DNA of 64,000 nucleotides from Aureibacter tunicatorum. GTDB taxonomy: Bacteria; Bacteroidota; Bacteroidia; Cytophagales; Cyclobacteriaceae. Positions 40,501 to 49,100 of this stretch are shown piece by piece (position 1 is the first letter of the stretch; every line of letters begins with the position of its first letter). The translations under genes and the position numbers were made by a program. The stretch lies in contig NZ_AP025309.1 in assembly GCF_036492635.1 (NCBI RefSeq), positions 1-64,000 of the forward strand, given 5' to 3'. The notes under the pieces are model-generated. The model was not told where the DNA came from and did no database searches. It was given only the letters and a program-made list of their open reading frames with translations.

Positions 40501-41616
40501 AGAAGGCAATGGCTCCGAAGCAGGAGCTGGGTCAGGCGTTTGTTGATTTTTGATCGCTCCAAAAGCGCCTGTCACTTCACCAGACTGGGAACTGATCTTG
40601 GATTTCATGGAAGCCGTCATTTGCCTTGCCGTTCCTCTGCTTCTGAACTCCTTGACGTCTTTCACGGTTTTAGGCAAAGATGAACGCATGCCTTGCTGCA
40701 AAGATCTTTTGCCATCGGAAGCCGAAGGTTTGTTAGGCGATACGCTTTTCATGCCAGCGACCAAAGAAGCGTTGGCTTTCGCCTGCATTTCCTCCGGTTG
40801 CGTTACCAAAGATTTTTTAATTTGCGAAGCTTTCTTTTCAGTGTTTTCCGTTTTCTTTTGAGCGGAAGCTTGCGTGTTTATCTTCTTATTGGAAATAGAA
40901 ATGGCTTTTTTCGATTCCGCCGCCAAGTCAATTTTCACAGCATTTACTTGAGGCACTATGATTTCAGAAGCTGACTCTTCAGGTGCTTCCTCCTTCGTAG
41001 TTTCTTTACTGTTTGTTGACAGCAATGTGTCGTTTTGCGGAGCGGATACTTTTGGCGCCAACATAGGAGCTTGAGTATTAGGCGTGGCTGTTTTTGTAGT
41101 ATTTGGCTGAGGTGAAGAATCCGGAGCTGTGGATGTTGAAGCCTGCTTGCTATCTGTAAGCTGAGGCGCGTTTTCTTTTTGAATTTCAGTTTCGCCATTC
41201 AAAAAGTCTGATTCTTCGATTTCTTCCTTCTTGTTATCGTCAAGTTGATTGTCTAATTCATTTTCTTGATTGCTTTCAGATTGTTGCTCGTCTTTGGAAG
41301 AATTGGAAGCAAGCCTAAGGCCGTATTTTTCAGCCATGGTATCCTTAAAAGTCTTTGTCGGAGCAAGCTTAGGCAAGCCGTATTTTTCCTCCATGTTTTC
41401 TTCCAAAGACTTGGGACGTTGCGGCATATTGTAGCCGTACTTGACCGCTATATTTTCTTCAAGGGAACGACCTGCGGCCTCTACATCCGTTCCGTATTTT
41501 TCAGCCACGGAAACTGTCATTTTCCTAAGGCTACCATCTTCCTCATTATACAAAGGGGATGGTTTGTTTGCTTGCTGTGGCTTGTAAGCCATCGCATATT
41601 CCTTTTCTTCAGCCAT
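37546..41616 (-). CDS. Polymorphic DNase toxin with eCIS-cargo-like core and Ntox15 tip
   Basis: A 1356-residue protein without a signal peptide. Residues ~33-99 hold four ~19-residue repeats ending in (E/V)KYG. A Ser/Thr/Gln/Pro-rich linker (~105-390) and a long coiled coil (~395-700) follow. Residues ~770-1000 form an amphipathic, membrane-like core (FLGWLTGATGKMSI, FNLQGIFDLALQVMGLGWEQI) of the type common in cargo proteins of extracellular contractile injection systems. A Lys-rich hinge (~1005-1055) leads to the C-terminal domain, which holds LHNPDQIAGGD at ~1258-1268 (HxxD, His1259-Asp1262), then GDSPVNRWIGAQWRSR. This matches the Ntox15/Tde DNase domain. No HExxH-type DUF4157 domain is present. 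The tip is AT-rich while the rest is near 50% GC. It overlaps its Tdi1 immunity gene; a AAA+ ATPase gene is divergent. Confidence 0.85.
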   Translation of the reverse strand: MAEEKEYAMAYKPQQANKPSPLYNEEDGSLRKMTVSVAEKYGTDVEAAGRSLEENIAVKYGYNMPQRPKSLEENMEEKYGLPKLAPTKTFKDTMAEKYGLRLASNSSKDEQQSESNQENELDNQLDDNKKEEIEESDFLNGETEIQKENAPQLTDSKQASTSTAPDSSPQPNTTKTATPNTQAPMLAPKVSAPQNDTLLSTNSKETTKEEAPEESASEIIVPQVNAVKIDLAAESKKAISISNKKINTQASAQKKTENTEKKASQIKKSLVTQPEEMQAKANASLVAGMKSVSPNKPSASDGKRSLQQGMRSSLPKTVKDVKEFRSRGTARQMTASMKSKISSQSGEVTGAFGAIKNQQTPDPAPASEPLPSMEPSAAEKEGIGKGLVPSMTEKHLDMQAYAQAGQSIIEQAGINKEAVKELGDTPLALMVKDLDALESQNVSQRDDILSTAQGLSAQADQELEQMSKDGQKKIIDGRKRRLGNVSYEQKTRKGSLEAQKKQATEHIEGIFGKAKKTVEDKLKILNGDSMKKFEARVAKAEAVFSANVERKQEAISTKYYEESNAIVDWWRKLTVSIEDVPGMSAMFAQEKARFESSVNQAIAEITASNQSVIDECKDIIRGAHEEIDIYQKSLPEAVRTGIGESAAAIRKQLKALSAEVNTQAAELKKTLAEKQKKAVEKVQAKIDKIIEENKSLLDKAGDMAEKAVMLFAQELFEKIGVDPKKVISVFEKGKGAVQAFFADPAGFIKNVLSAVSAGVGNFKDNIQGHLKEGFLGWLTGATGKMSINMPEQFNLQGIFDLALQVMGLGWEQIKAQIIAKGGPKVAKGIEMAEQSIEIIKQVREGGLVVLWDMLKEKAEEVKVAFIDGLKEWAITKVVTEGVKTIVAMTNPVGGLLKVAETIYKVVTFFMDNFQRIISFAESVFDSVAAIAAGNIAAASKAIEASLSKTIPIILGFLAKLLNLGGVVGKIKKIINKVKKKIQPTIDNIIDWFIKKIKKFKGGKSSVNKDKSKPKKKDVEKSKNKKDHDDKVKKGLDYLHTLEKKESNTNVGLTEKQAQGVAKKTKKKYPIFKSITPVQKGKKWVYDWRASRGEEPGMEVASESKGESFKLEEYNIIFRVPTKSLEPMKNYSNDEVKNDLFIKYKIEYKRQLELQKTEINKMKANYWLNNHQSFIDRREKDKSEGKKYPSGRDPEGDKDIKVVEALLKNDLIKIYIQKSRSNSELKEKYKNLSGREKIDQIQKDANEYAEAYLSGKSVLHNPDQIAGGDPIVSSRYHEWVKLKGEIKSKKDIEDLGILGDSPVNRWIGAQWRSRAKKLNINTRNQINEIKKKENETKKFAANASMNIKITLKNGEVI

Positions 41617-41736
41617 TCTGTGAGATCATCTGAATATTAAAAAATAATGACAAATATATGAAAAATTAAAATAAATAAGGAGTTTATATTATTTTTAACC
41701 TATAAATAATAAACGCACACTTTAATATATACAACA

Positions 41737-43095
41737 ATGTCTTTTTTAGAGCAAGAGCTGAAAAGAGTTTCCGCGTCGATCTCAACACTAGAGGGAATGT
41801 CAGATAATAATGACGAACGAGCGATTATCTTTAAAACGCCTAAGACGGGAAGAACATACCAGCACTATAAAATGCTTGTCAAAGGACTTGCAGAGGAGGA
41901 AAAGTTTATTATCGCCCTCGCTTTGGCGCCTCATGTAAACGCTCATTATCTTACTCCGCTTATCGCCGTAAGAATGTCAGACCCAGCAGCGGGAGGCTCC
42001 TTCGAAAGGGATGGTGCAAGCTCTTTTCAACCGACAGTTTCCACTGTGATGTATTTGCTCAATCAGGGAAAAAGTCCCGACGCAGAGCGAAGCCTTGAAA
42101 TATTGACTTTATTCGATGCTTCGGCTCCGCTTATTTCCAGAGGATTGATACAATTGGACAGCAAAAGCTCTTGCTTGCTGGACGCTAAGATAGAAATCAC
42201 CACCAGCGCTCTTCATCGCATGCTATGGGATCGGCCGTATGTGCCGCCGATGAGTGGCGTATTTCCAGCGGAACGTATTACGACGAAACAGGAATGGGAC
42301 GACCTTGTGGTTGCCAGAAAAACAAAAGCGCAGATGGAAGAGGCTTTGCGATGGCTTAGAACGCATAAAGCCTTGCAAGAAAATGAAACTTTCAATCGAA
42401 AGACTTTGCCGGGGTTCAGGACTTTATTTTACGGGCCATCGGGAACAGGCAAAACTCTGGCGGTGACTTTACTGGGCAAGCGAACGGGCATGGAGGTGTA
42501 TCGGGTGGATATCAGCAAACTAGTGTCAAAGTATATCGGCGAGACGGAGAAAAATCTCAAACGTGTATTCGATATCGCGGAGCAACATGACTGGATATTA
42601 TTTTTTGATGAAGGGGACGCTATTTTTGGCAAGCGCGTGGATGGCGGTCAATCGAGCAACGATCGTCATTCGAATCAAGAAATCGCTTATTTATTGCAAC
42701 GTATTGAAAGGTATCCCGGCATGGTCGTCATCGCTACGAACTTGAAGTCCAATATGGACAAAGCTTTTTTGAGAAGGTTTCAATGCATCGTTGAGTTTAT
42801 GGAGCCCAATGAGCAAATGCGACTTAAGATGTGGGAAACCATTTTTGACGACAGCATGAGCAAGGAGGAAGGCTTGTGCTTTGAGGAATACGCCAAAAGC
42901 TACCCACTTACTGGAGGCCAGATCATCAATGTGTTCCATCGAGCAGCAGCATTCGCCTATGACGAGAATGGGGGCATTATCGCTCAAAAGCATGTGGCGG
43001 AGGCATTATGCCGTCAGTTGATCTCCATGAACAAGCTTAACGGGCAGATAGAAAGAAAGCTCATGGAACAATGGGGCATGAGGGTGTTTCATTGA
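41737..43095 (+). CDS. AAA+ ATPase, eCIS (Afp15)-type
   Basis: A 452-residue AAA+ protein: a ~180-residue N-terminal domain (with ERAIIFKTPKTGRTYQHYKM) and a C-terminal AAA module with Walker A GPSGTGKT (233-240), Walker B ILFFDEGDAIFG (~287-298) and arginine-finger region FLRRF (~355). This organisation matches the ATPase found in contractile injection system loci, which is thought to act in assembly or cargo handling. It is transcribed divergently from the toxin with a 120-base gap, and shares the toxin body's higher GC content. No sheath, tube or baseplate gene accompanies it here, so it would have to serve a system encoded elsewhere, or a tip-loading step of its own. Confidence 0.82.
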   Translation: MSFLEQELKRVSASISTLEGMSDNNDERAIIFKTPKTGRTYQHYKMLVKGLAEEEKFIIALALAPHVNAHYLTPLIAVRMSDPAAGGSFERDGASSFQPTVSTVMYLLNQGKSPDAERSLEILTLFDASAPLISRGLIQLDSKSSCLLDAKIEITTSALHRMLWDRPYVPPMSGVFPAERITTKQEWDDLVVARKTKAQMEEALRWLRTHKALQENETFNRKTLPGFRTLFYGPSGTGKTLAVTLLGKRTGMEVYRVDISKLVSKYIGETEKNLKRVFDIAEQHDWILFFDEGDAIFGKRVDGGQSSNDRHSNQEIAYLLQRIERYPGMVVIATNLKSNMDKAFLRRFQCIVEFMEPNEQMRLKMWETIFDDSMSKEEGLCFEEYAKSYPLTGGQIINVFHRAAAFAYDENGGIIAQKHVAEALCRQLISMNKLNGQIERKLMEQWGMRVFH

Positions 43096-43139
43096 TGCGA
43101 ATTTTCGCTTTAATGATGTTGCGATGGCGGATGCTTTGA

Positions 43140-43223
43140 AAGCCCTAAAAGAGTCCTTTTGAAAGATATGGATATCCATTACCTTTTTTGCCGCTATATA
43201 AAAGCAGAACTCTTTCAGGGCTT
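43140..43223. repeat. Inverted repeat between convergent genes
   Basis: AAGCCCTAAAAGAGT (43140-43154) and ACTCTTTCAGGGCTT (43209-43223) pair over 15 bases with one mismatch around a 54-base interior that contains a perfect 12-base palindrome, ATGGATATCCAT (43168-43179). It sits between the stops of the AAA+ gene and the nuclease gene and may serve as a two-way terminator. Confidence 0.5.
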
Positions 43224-43232
43224 GGCCGTTTT

Positions 43233-43955
43233 TTACCAGAATAAATCGAGTTTTGAACGCTTTTCAATTTCTTCAATGGAGGCTTGACAATTGTTGAAGT
43301 CTTCTTCTTTGGAAACGCTTTGGTCCATAATCCAACCTTTCTTGACTGTCTTTCCATCATTCTTGTAAATAACCACTTTCCAATATCCGGAAGGAATCAC
43401 ATGAAATTCATCGGCTTCGGGGAGCTTTGGCATTTGCCTTTCATATAGCGGCCCTGAAATGACATAAACCTCTCCATGCTTATCAACAAGCGACCTTACA
43501 TGTTTTTCAAGTTGTTTCCAAGGTCCTTGATTCAAATTGGCTTTTTGAGGGGTGATATTGGACATATAATTTGCCGTGAAATATTCATCCGTTCCATCCA
43601 AACTAGCCAAAGGCGCCTGATGGCCTCTGTCTGTCTCCAAAGCTTCATTCGCTCCTTTGTAATCGGAAGGCTCCAAGGTTTCATCTTTGGACAGCCATGG
43701 ATCTTTTTTCCAATTTCGAGGTTTGTTTTTTCCACTGATCGATGCTGTGTCCAATCTGTATGCGACCCAGTCGGCAAATTTTGTGGAATCATTGGTTGAC
43801 ATGGCATATAAATCACGAATGATCAAATCATTGCTCAAGGGCGTGCCGTATGGATAATTGCCTTTATAGAAGTGCTTGCAGTGTATTTCTTGACGGTGTT
43901 GAGATGAAACCACATGAAATTGAACCAAGCAAATAAAAAGTAAAATATGCTTCAT
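43233..43955 (-). CDS. Secreted DNA/RNA non-specific endonuclease (DRGH type)
   Basis: A 240-residue protein (ATG at 43953-43955; a TTG four codons earlier is less likely) with a signal peptide ending near VSSQ. The beta-beta-alpha metal nuclease signature is DRGHQAPLAS with the catalytic His112, followed by NYMSNITPQKANLNQGPWKQLE, in which the metal-binding Asn lies near NITPQ (quoted here in part; residues ~134-155). VYVISGPLY is also typical. It degrades nucleic acids outside the cytoplasm, for nutrition or defence. There is no immunity gene, consistent with an exported housekeeping nuclease rather than a toxin. It is convergent with the AAA+ gene. Confidence 0.92.
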   Translation of the reverse strand: MKHILLFICLVQFHVVSSQHRQEIHCKHFYKGNYPYGTPLSNDLIIRDLYAMSTNDSTKFADWVAYRLDTASISGKNKPRNWKKDPWLSKDETLEPSDYKGANEALETDRGHQAPLASLDGTDEYFTANYMSNITPQKANLNQGPWKQLEKHVRSLVDKHGEVYVISGPLYERQMPKLPEADEFHVIPSGYWKVVIYKNDGKTVKKGWIMDQSVSKEEDFNNCQASIEEIEKRSKLDLFW

Positions 43956-43967
43956 TTTTTTAGGCAA

Positions 43968-44338
43968 TATATAGAATTGAACATTAAGCCGCTATTAATT
44001 ATTACTTGAACCACTCCGGGCGCAGAACCGCGCGGAGAGGGGAGGGCTAGAAGGTTTGCAGGGGCTCGGTGGATGATGGCAAAGCCAATGGAGGGAGGAC
44101 GAGAGCGCAGCGACGGAGATACCCTTGCCAAACCATATCGTAACTAGGATGAAATGCTAGGCCTATCTTTCTCCTTTTTTCCTTGCCTCGGGCGTATATC
44201 AATCAGCTGGCATTGGCTCACAAGATGTTGTGAGCCAATGGGTGGATCAGGTACGCAGATGGTAACACGCCACGAGGGTCGGCAATGGGACTGATATAAC
44301 TAATAGATACATTGATAATATCAAGCTTCTAATTTAGA
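43968..44338. other. GC-rich non-coding stretch with repeat copy A
   Basis: Bases ~44010-44120 are strikingly G/C- and purine-rich (GGGCGCAGAACCGCGCGGAG and following) against a ~35% GC background, with no open reading frame that looks real. Repeat copy A (44174-44290) follows. No RNA family is recognised. Confidence 0.45.
44174..44290. repeat. ~120 bp direct repeat, copy A
   Basis: This copy begins CCTTTTTTCCTTGCCTCGGG and continues GCGTAT..CAATCAGCTG, ending near GGCAATGGG. It contains a perfect 12-bp stem-loop, ATTGGCTCACAA-GATG-TTGTGAGCCAAT (44212-44239). A second copy in the same orientation lies at 45494-45614 on the other side of the bestrophin gene. Confidence 0.8.
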
Positions 44339-45325
44339 TTACATAAGAAACCCATCTATCTCTTCAATCGGCTCAGGAATTTCGGAATCATTTAACATTT
44401 CACGGAGATCAATTTCTATAGTTTTTGATATTGAAGTGATTGGCACATCATTATGAGTTCCTTCAAATGGGTTTTCTGAATAATCGCCGATCTTTTCCAT
44501 TAAAAAAAATACCCAAGCTATAAGACCTGTAAAAAATGGGCATAAGAACAATAACCAAGGTCCTTCATCCTTCATTATATCCATCAGACTAAAAGGCATC
44601 AATGCGCATAATACAATTGTTAACCATATAGCAACAGATGCATATTGACGAGGAAAAGGGAAGTTTTTTATTCGTTCGGATTTTCCTTGATCAGCGTAAA
44701 AGCTTAAAATCAAACGGTGAAGCTCCATATGCCTAAAGTCTTCAAAATAATTTTCATTTCTTAAGTATTGAAGCCTTTTGGATTGGATGCTTAATATTTG
44801 ACTCGCTAAATTTGTTTTTCCTTCTAAAGACTTTATTTCATCAGATGAAATATACTGTATTAGCTCACTGTCCAATTCTTTTATATACTTTTCGCAAATT
44901 GTGGGCCTATATAAATTATTTAGACGTTCGTTTGTATGCTCCCATCTTCTGCTTAATCTTAATTGATATCTTAAGGCCGTAATCCATGCAATGTGTCGAT
45001 AAATGAGCTCTCGTCGTACCTCATCTTGACTCTCTCCTTCCACAAAAGAAATTACTCCTGCCCCAAATGTCCTACTGTTGTTCACAATGCTTCCCCATAT
45101 CTTTCTAGCTTCCCAAGTTCTGTCATATGAACTATTATTTTTAAATCCTAGATAAAAAGCAACTGCTATACCTATAATACTTAAGGGGCCCCAAGGAACC
45201 GTTAGATTAAGATTAAATAAATATGAAAGAAAGTAAATAAACAATCCATATAAATTTCCAAGTAAAAAAGGCAAATATGACCTTCTTACCATGAACCAAA
45301 ATCCATATAATCTCTTAGTATACAT
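44339..45325 (-). CDS. Bestrophin-family ion channel
   Basis: A 328-residue integral membrane protein. I chose the ATG at 45323-45325 (MYTKRLYGFW), because bestrophins start close to the first membrane helix; an upstream in-frame start would add 27 unlikely residues. Diagnostic segments are WGPLSIIGIAVAFYLGFKNN, SYDRTWEARKIWGSIVNNSR, and the C-terminal ENPFEGTHNDVPITSISKTI. Four hydrophobic helices are evident (~15-38, 42-62, 215-240, 242-265). Bacterial homologues form pentameric, mostly cation-selective channels. It is a single gene flanked by the two repeat copies and is probably acquired or mobilised with them, but nothing shows its regulation. Confidence 0.92.
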   Translation of the reverse strand: MYTKRLYGFWFMVRRSYLPFLLGNLYGLFIYFLSYLFNLNLTVPWGPLSIIGIAVAFYLGFKNNSSYDRTWEARKIWGSIVNNSRTFGAGVISFVEGESQDEVRRELIYRHIAWITALRYQLRLSRRWEHTNERLNNLYRPTICEKYIKELDSELIQYISSDEIKSLEGKTNLASQILSIQSKRLQYLRNENYFEDFRHMELHRLILSFYADQGKSERIKNFPFPRQYASVAIWLTIVLCALMPFSLMDIMKDEGPWLLFLCPFFTGLIAWVFFLMEKIGDYSENPFEGTHNDVPITSISKTIEIDLREMLNDSEIPEPIEEIDGFLM

Positions 45326-45493
45326 TCTAAAATAATTACATTTTATTGATAGATTATATTTATGAAGACAAAAAGTATACCTTGTATCTAATACTATTCC
45401 TGCCATTTTGTTGATTCGAATGACAAAGATATCCGATCTAGATACCTCATTCGATTTATTTTTCAGCTAGGGTGACATCTTATATCGATCCTC

Positions 45494-45614
45494 TTCTTTT
45501 TTCCTTGCCTCGGGCGTATGGCAATCAGCTGACATTGGCTCACAACATCTTATGTGCCAACAGGTGGGTCAGATACGCAGGGGATAACAGGCCACGAGAG
45601 TGTTGGCGATGGGG
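45494..45614. repeat. ~120 bp direct repeat, copy B
   Basis: Same orientation as copy A and roughly 80% alike by eye: shared TTTTTTCCTTGCCTCGGGCG, CAATCAGCTG-CATTGGCTCACAA (with one base changed), GGGT..GG-TCAG-TACGCAG, GCCACGAG, and GGC-ATGGG. The hairpin is degenerate here (TTATGTGCCAAC instead of TTGTGAGCCAAT), so copy A is the better preserved. Confidence 0.75.
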
Positions 45615-46136
45615 AGATGGAATTATAAATCAATAAAAAAACAAGGAATTAGGCTTGTATATGTAAAAAATATTTGCTTTTATCCAAGCACCTTTAATTA
45701 GTTGAGCATTTCAAGATATTTGTCTCAACAGTGTTGAGAGTTTTGGCTCATTAACTTTAATATGATCTACTATTTGTGTCGCCTCTGACTTGTCTCAAAT
45801 GTTGGATTCAATTTCCTATATTCTAATATAGATCAATAAATTCGCTGTTTATTTTTTGAAGAGCTTTTAATCTAGGTTTTTGGATAAATAAAATGACATT
45901 TGAGAATTTATTTTTCAAGATCATCAACAGAGAATAATTAAATTCTTAACAAATATATAATAAATTAGTGAGCAGATTTAATTGAATCGTCGGCGCGAGA
46001 AAATCATAGGCAGGCAGTGCGAAGCTTTGCTGATCGACGAAGCCGAACGCCATATAACCCGTTAGCAAGGGAGCAGGAAAGTTGGAGACGGGCTAATCCC
46101 CAAATGCGAAGTGAGGTTGATTATGCTTTTAATAAA

Positions 46137-46170
46137 AACTCCTCGCCAAAATCAAATACAGCGAGGAGTT
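46137..46170 (-). terminator. Terminator after the 1168-residue secreted protein gene
   Basis: Ten-base arms AACTCCTCGC (46137-46146) and GCGAGGAGTT (46161-46170) pair perfectly; on the minus strand the stem is followed by TTTTATTAAAA. It ends the gene at 46191. Confidence 0.8.
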
Positions 46171-46190
46171 GCTTAACTATTGTTATTTAA

Positions 46191-49100
46191 TTACCAATTC
46201 AATAATTGAAGATCTTTTCTTAATTCCTTATTAGTCAAATACTCCGCATCCAATACCATAGGAGTGGTTTTGTCTTTAGGCAATTTTTCCAAATCCAAAT
46301 AATCTTTAGGTGCTTGGCATAATGGATGATTCAAGCTTGATTTACGATCTTTTGTCTGGTACATCAACAACCACATATTAGGCTCTAATTTCGCCTTTTT
46401 ATATTTTCTCTCAAGATCAGCTTGGTATGAGCCAGCAATTTCAAAATTATTCATGCCCCAGCCCTCCATTTTTCTCGTCGCTTTCAATAGCTCCTTGACA
46501 TCTTTCATAGCGTTATGCTCCAACACTATTGTCAATTCATATTTCTTGGCTAGTGAGCAAAACTCTTTATAGCCTGTCATTCCTCTTTTGAAAAATTTGT
46601 CAGAAGGTATCAGCATTTTTTTAATACCCATCTTTTGCATGTTTTGCATGATAATTTCAGACATGACCATTCCTTTGTCATAGATTTTTCCCCATTCTAT
46701 TTCAAAAACAATTTGACGATAACCGTCTATTAAGGATCTTAAGTCAACAATCGCGTCAATATTGTGATCAATTAAAAACTCTCGATCTGCGACGCATTGC
46801 TTTTCAGCGCTTTCAAACACATATTTTCCGTTAATCAAAACTCCCCCAAAATGATCAGCAAAATTTTCAATGGAAGCAATATCATTGCTGAGGCTATTCA
46901 TATTTCTGAGCGCTATCCAGTGCATTTTATTTTCTTGCTTAACTGGGTTAATTGGATTGATTTTCAATGTTTTATTCCCTTTCAATTCCTTGTATTGATA
47001 AGGATTAGACATCCAAACTATAGAGTAATCATGAAAAACATCGTCCCACTGATCATAATATCGATTCAATACTTGAAGTTGCGCTACGGGCTTGTTTTTC
47101 AATTCATCAATAAACTGAATACTTTGATCTTTGGCATAATGCACTGTGATATTATAATCATTGGCTAGCATTTCGATATTCTTATCTTTCTTGTCTATAA
47201 CAACATCTTTAGCATAATCAAAAACAGAAGCATTTTGGATAGCCTCTAATATTTCATTTTCCAATGCGCCTCTTCCATCGATAATGAATCGAAGATGCTT
47301 TCTATTCATCCAAAGCGATTCTCTTTTTAAGGATTCCGGATTGGCTTTGGCCATGGCATTCGCCTTGATGTTCACCCCGTCAAAATATGTAAAGAACGAA
47401 GAATAAGAAAGAATTTTTTCTTTTAGCTGTGTCGTTGTCGAAATATTCAGAAACCTATTTTTACCTAATTCAACAGGATCGTTTTGCGCCAATACATGGA
47501 GGCTATTGCTTTCCTTAATTTTTACTTCAAATATTCTTACATCGTATCCGGAGATAGTTGTCTTTGTATTTTTTCCAATCGGATATTGTTCAAAACCACG
47601 TGGATAATATCCAACGACATCCTTGATATATGTATCATTAAGCTGAATTTCCTTGATGGATTTTATATCTCCGATATTGGATTTGATTTCAAAATCTTTT
47701 TCCTTCATTTCATTATTGAACAAAGCTAAAGTATAAAGACCCTTTTCCTTGCGGTTTGTGATTAGCCCCAAATTTTCGCCTGCTTCGAAAGGCATGCAAG
47801 CTTTAGCTTTCTTGTCGATGATACTTTCCAAGTGCTTTACCATATAATATGGCCTTTTAATACCTTCCGGGTACATTAATGTAGGATCGTCATCCCAGCT
47901 AAATTCTTGAGGATTTTTATTGATGCCGTTTTCTGTCAACGAAATAATTATATTTCCCTCACCCATACGCATTTCAAACGCCAATACATCGCTGGCATTC
48001 TTAGCTAGGATATGGGCATTGGATGGGAGATTCTTTATTGGCAAATAGTCAAATGCCAATGGTTCTTGAATTGCCTTGGAATCAAGATTGACTTTGCTGT
48101 TATCAGTCATGCTTACAGGGACTGAGGCGATACTCCATTCGGGCCATAGTTTCTTGGCATTTTGACCCGTTACAATTACTGTCCCGCCAGATTCAGCAAA
48201 TTTTTCTAATTTATGCCTTTGGTAATTAAAATCATACAATAAATCTCCACCTACAATCATCAATTGATAACGATTCAAGATTTCTTGCTCAGCGTCGCTG
48301 AATATAGCATCCACTGCATCTCCATACGGTGTTTCCGTCATCCCAAAGCTAACATTTTCATATTTGCCTACATTTTGATATCCGGGATAGAATTGTGAAA
48401 ACAGATTATCAGTAAAGTAATCGCCCTTTGAATATGGGAGATTGGTCCAGCTAGTAAACTCTTTTCTTTTTGTGTTAGGTGTTCTCCATCCATTATAAAA
48501 GTCCATATAGAATGCAATTGGCGTAATATGAGCCCCTGGATCAGGATGCTTGTCAACAAATTCACCAACAGATTTGACTAATTGTCCCGCTGGAGACAAT
48601 TTTTTTTCCTTCTTGGCAACAGGTTTCCCATTTTTGTCAGCGACTCTATTTTTATCATAGTAAGCTCCGAACTCATAATTCATCACGACTCCATTGTACA
48701 TATAGTTGCTATAAATCAGTCTTCTGAATAAACTCAATGAAGATCCTCGATCACTTGATGACTGAAAATACATTCGCAAAGCCTTATAAGCCTTGGCTGT
48801 GGTTGGATAGCTCTTTGGATCAGGAATAAGTTCTCCATACTCCTTTATAATTTCATGTTTTGCCCAATTCTTGTTCTCCTCGGACAGAAATCCCATATTT
48901 CCATGGGGAGTTGTTCCCGAGAAACCCATTCCCAGCAATATTCCATATTGTTTGGATGCTCCTCTAAGAAAGACATAATGCACCAAAGGGTTTACTTTCC
49001 CTCTGTAAAATGTTTGCGCTTCGCCAATTGTGGCTATGCCCTCTTTCATTAGATAATGAGAGGTTCCTTCATTGACATGCAACACCACTCGGTTGCCTAC

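Larger units (their letters stand above)
45326..46190. other. Intergenic region with repeat copy B and GC-rich island
   Basis: No gene is supported in this ~865-base stretch. It holds repeat copy B (45494-45614), a small hairpin TCTCAAC-AGT-GTTGAGA (45723-45739), a GC-rich island at about 45985-46115 (GTCGGCGCGAG..) similar in character to the one at 44010-44120, and a terminator at 46137-46170. Confidence 0.5.

Noticed and set aside
37546-41616. DUF4157 metallopeptidase leader in the toxin
   Set aside because: No HExxH motif is present; the only similar string (HEEID) lacks the second His.
38270-41640. Many long plus-strand ORFs opposite the toxin gene (e.g. 38875-39294, 39628-40173, 40693-40974)
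   Set aside because: They are antisense to a coherent 1356-residue protein, have odd Phe/Ser/Leu-rich composition and no start signals, and reflect the high GC and codon pattern of the toxin body.
45723-45739. Hairpin TCTCAAC-AGT-GTTGAGA as a terminator or operator
   Set aside because: It is far from any gene end, has no T-run and no second copy seen in the window.
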